Below, in pieces: positions 5,948-6,017 of a DNA stretch of 6,017 nucleotides; within the stretch, counting starts at the first letter, position 1; each line of letters opens with the position of its first letter. This stretch comes from an uncultured Cellvibrio sp. GTDB lineage: Bacteria; Pseudomonadota; Gammaproteobacteria; Pseudomonadales; Cellvibrionaceae. The position numbers were made by a program, and so were the translations under genes. The notes under the pieces were generated by a model. It was given only the letters and a program-made list of their open reading frames with translations. It searched no databases and was not told the origin of the DNA. The stretch spans positions 1-6,017 of the forward strand of contig CAMLOU010000191.1 of assembly GCA_946481735.1 (NCBI GenBank). The letters run 5' to 3'.

Positions 5948-6017
5948 TTTTTTTCTTTAGTAGCTGTTTACTTCGTAGTTCGTTTGTCATTAGGGCTTGT
6001 GTTTCGAAAACGCATGA
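5948..6017. other. Short AT-rich tail after the caspase-like gene
   Basis: A run of seven T residues (5948-5954) follows the TGA directly. I see no stable stem just before it, so it is not called as an intrinsic terminator. The ATGA at 6014-6017 could begin another gene, but there is no ribosome site before it and the window ends. Confidence 0.4.

Noticed and set aside
5948..5954. T-run after the caspase-like gene as an intrinsic terminator
   Set aside because: Seven T residues follow the stop, but I found no GC-rich stem directly upstream, so the defining structure is missing.

Overview
The window reads as chromosomal DNA of a Gram-negative gammaproteobacterium. Base composition is moderate and coding density is high. 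Three of the five proteins carry Sec signals, two of them with a lipobox, and both domain combinations (MORN + C13 peptidase, Sel1 + caspase-like) are ones I know from Pseudomonas and Cellvibrio relatives. A Cellvibrionales or Pseudomonadales origin is my best guess from protein style; no marker gene is present to settle it.

Layout: positions 1-3197 hold three plus-strand genes packed as one likely operon: a multi-pass membrane protein of DUF3592 type (5' end outside the window), a MORN-repeat protein with a C13 (legumain-like) peptidase domain, and a small OsmC/Ohr-family protein. The gaps between them are only 9 and 3 nt. Facing the operon is a minus-strand alpha/beta-hydrolase lipoprotein (3211-4113); the two stop codons are 13 nt apart and a GC-rich hairpin covers the junction. 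An AT-rich divergent gap (4114-4291) with a perfect 7-bp dyad separates the hydrolase from a plus-strand lipoprotein (4292-5947) carrying Sel1 repeats, a coiled coil and a caspase-like C14 domain. The last 70 nt (5948-6017) hold no gene I can support.

The most notable property is that two different clan CD cysteine peptidases, one C13 and one C14, lie within about 1.5 kb of each other. Both keep the His/Cys catalytic motifs, both are predicted to act outside the cytoplasmic membrane, and both carry a different protein-binding or membrane-associating repeat module in front of the peptidase domain. A lipoprotein serine hydrolase lies between them. No substrate, partner or pathway can be read from the DNA, so any joint envelope-proteolysis role is inference. 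I see no rRNA, tRNA, CRISPR, insertion sequence or phage gene.
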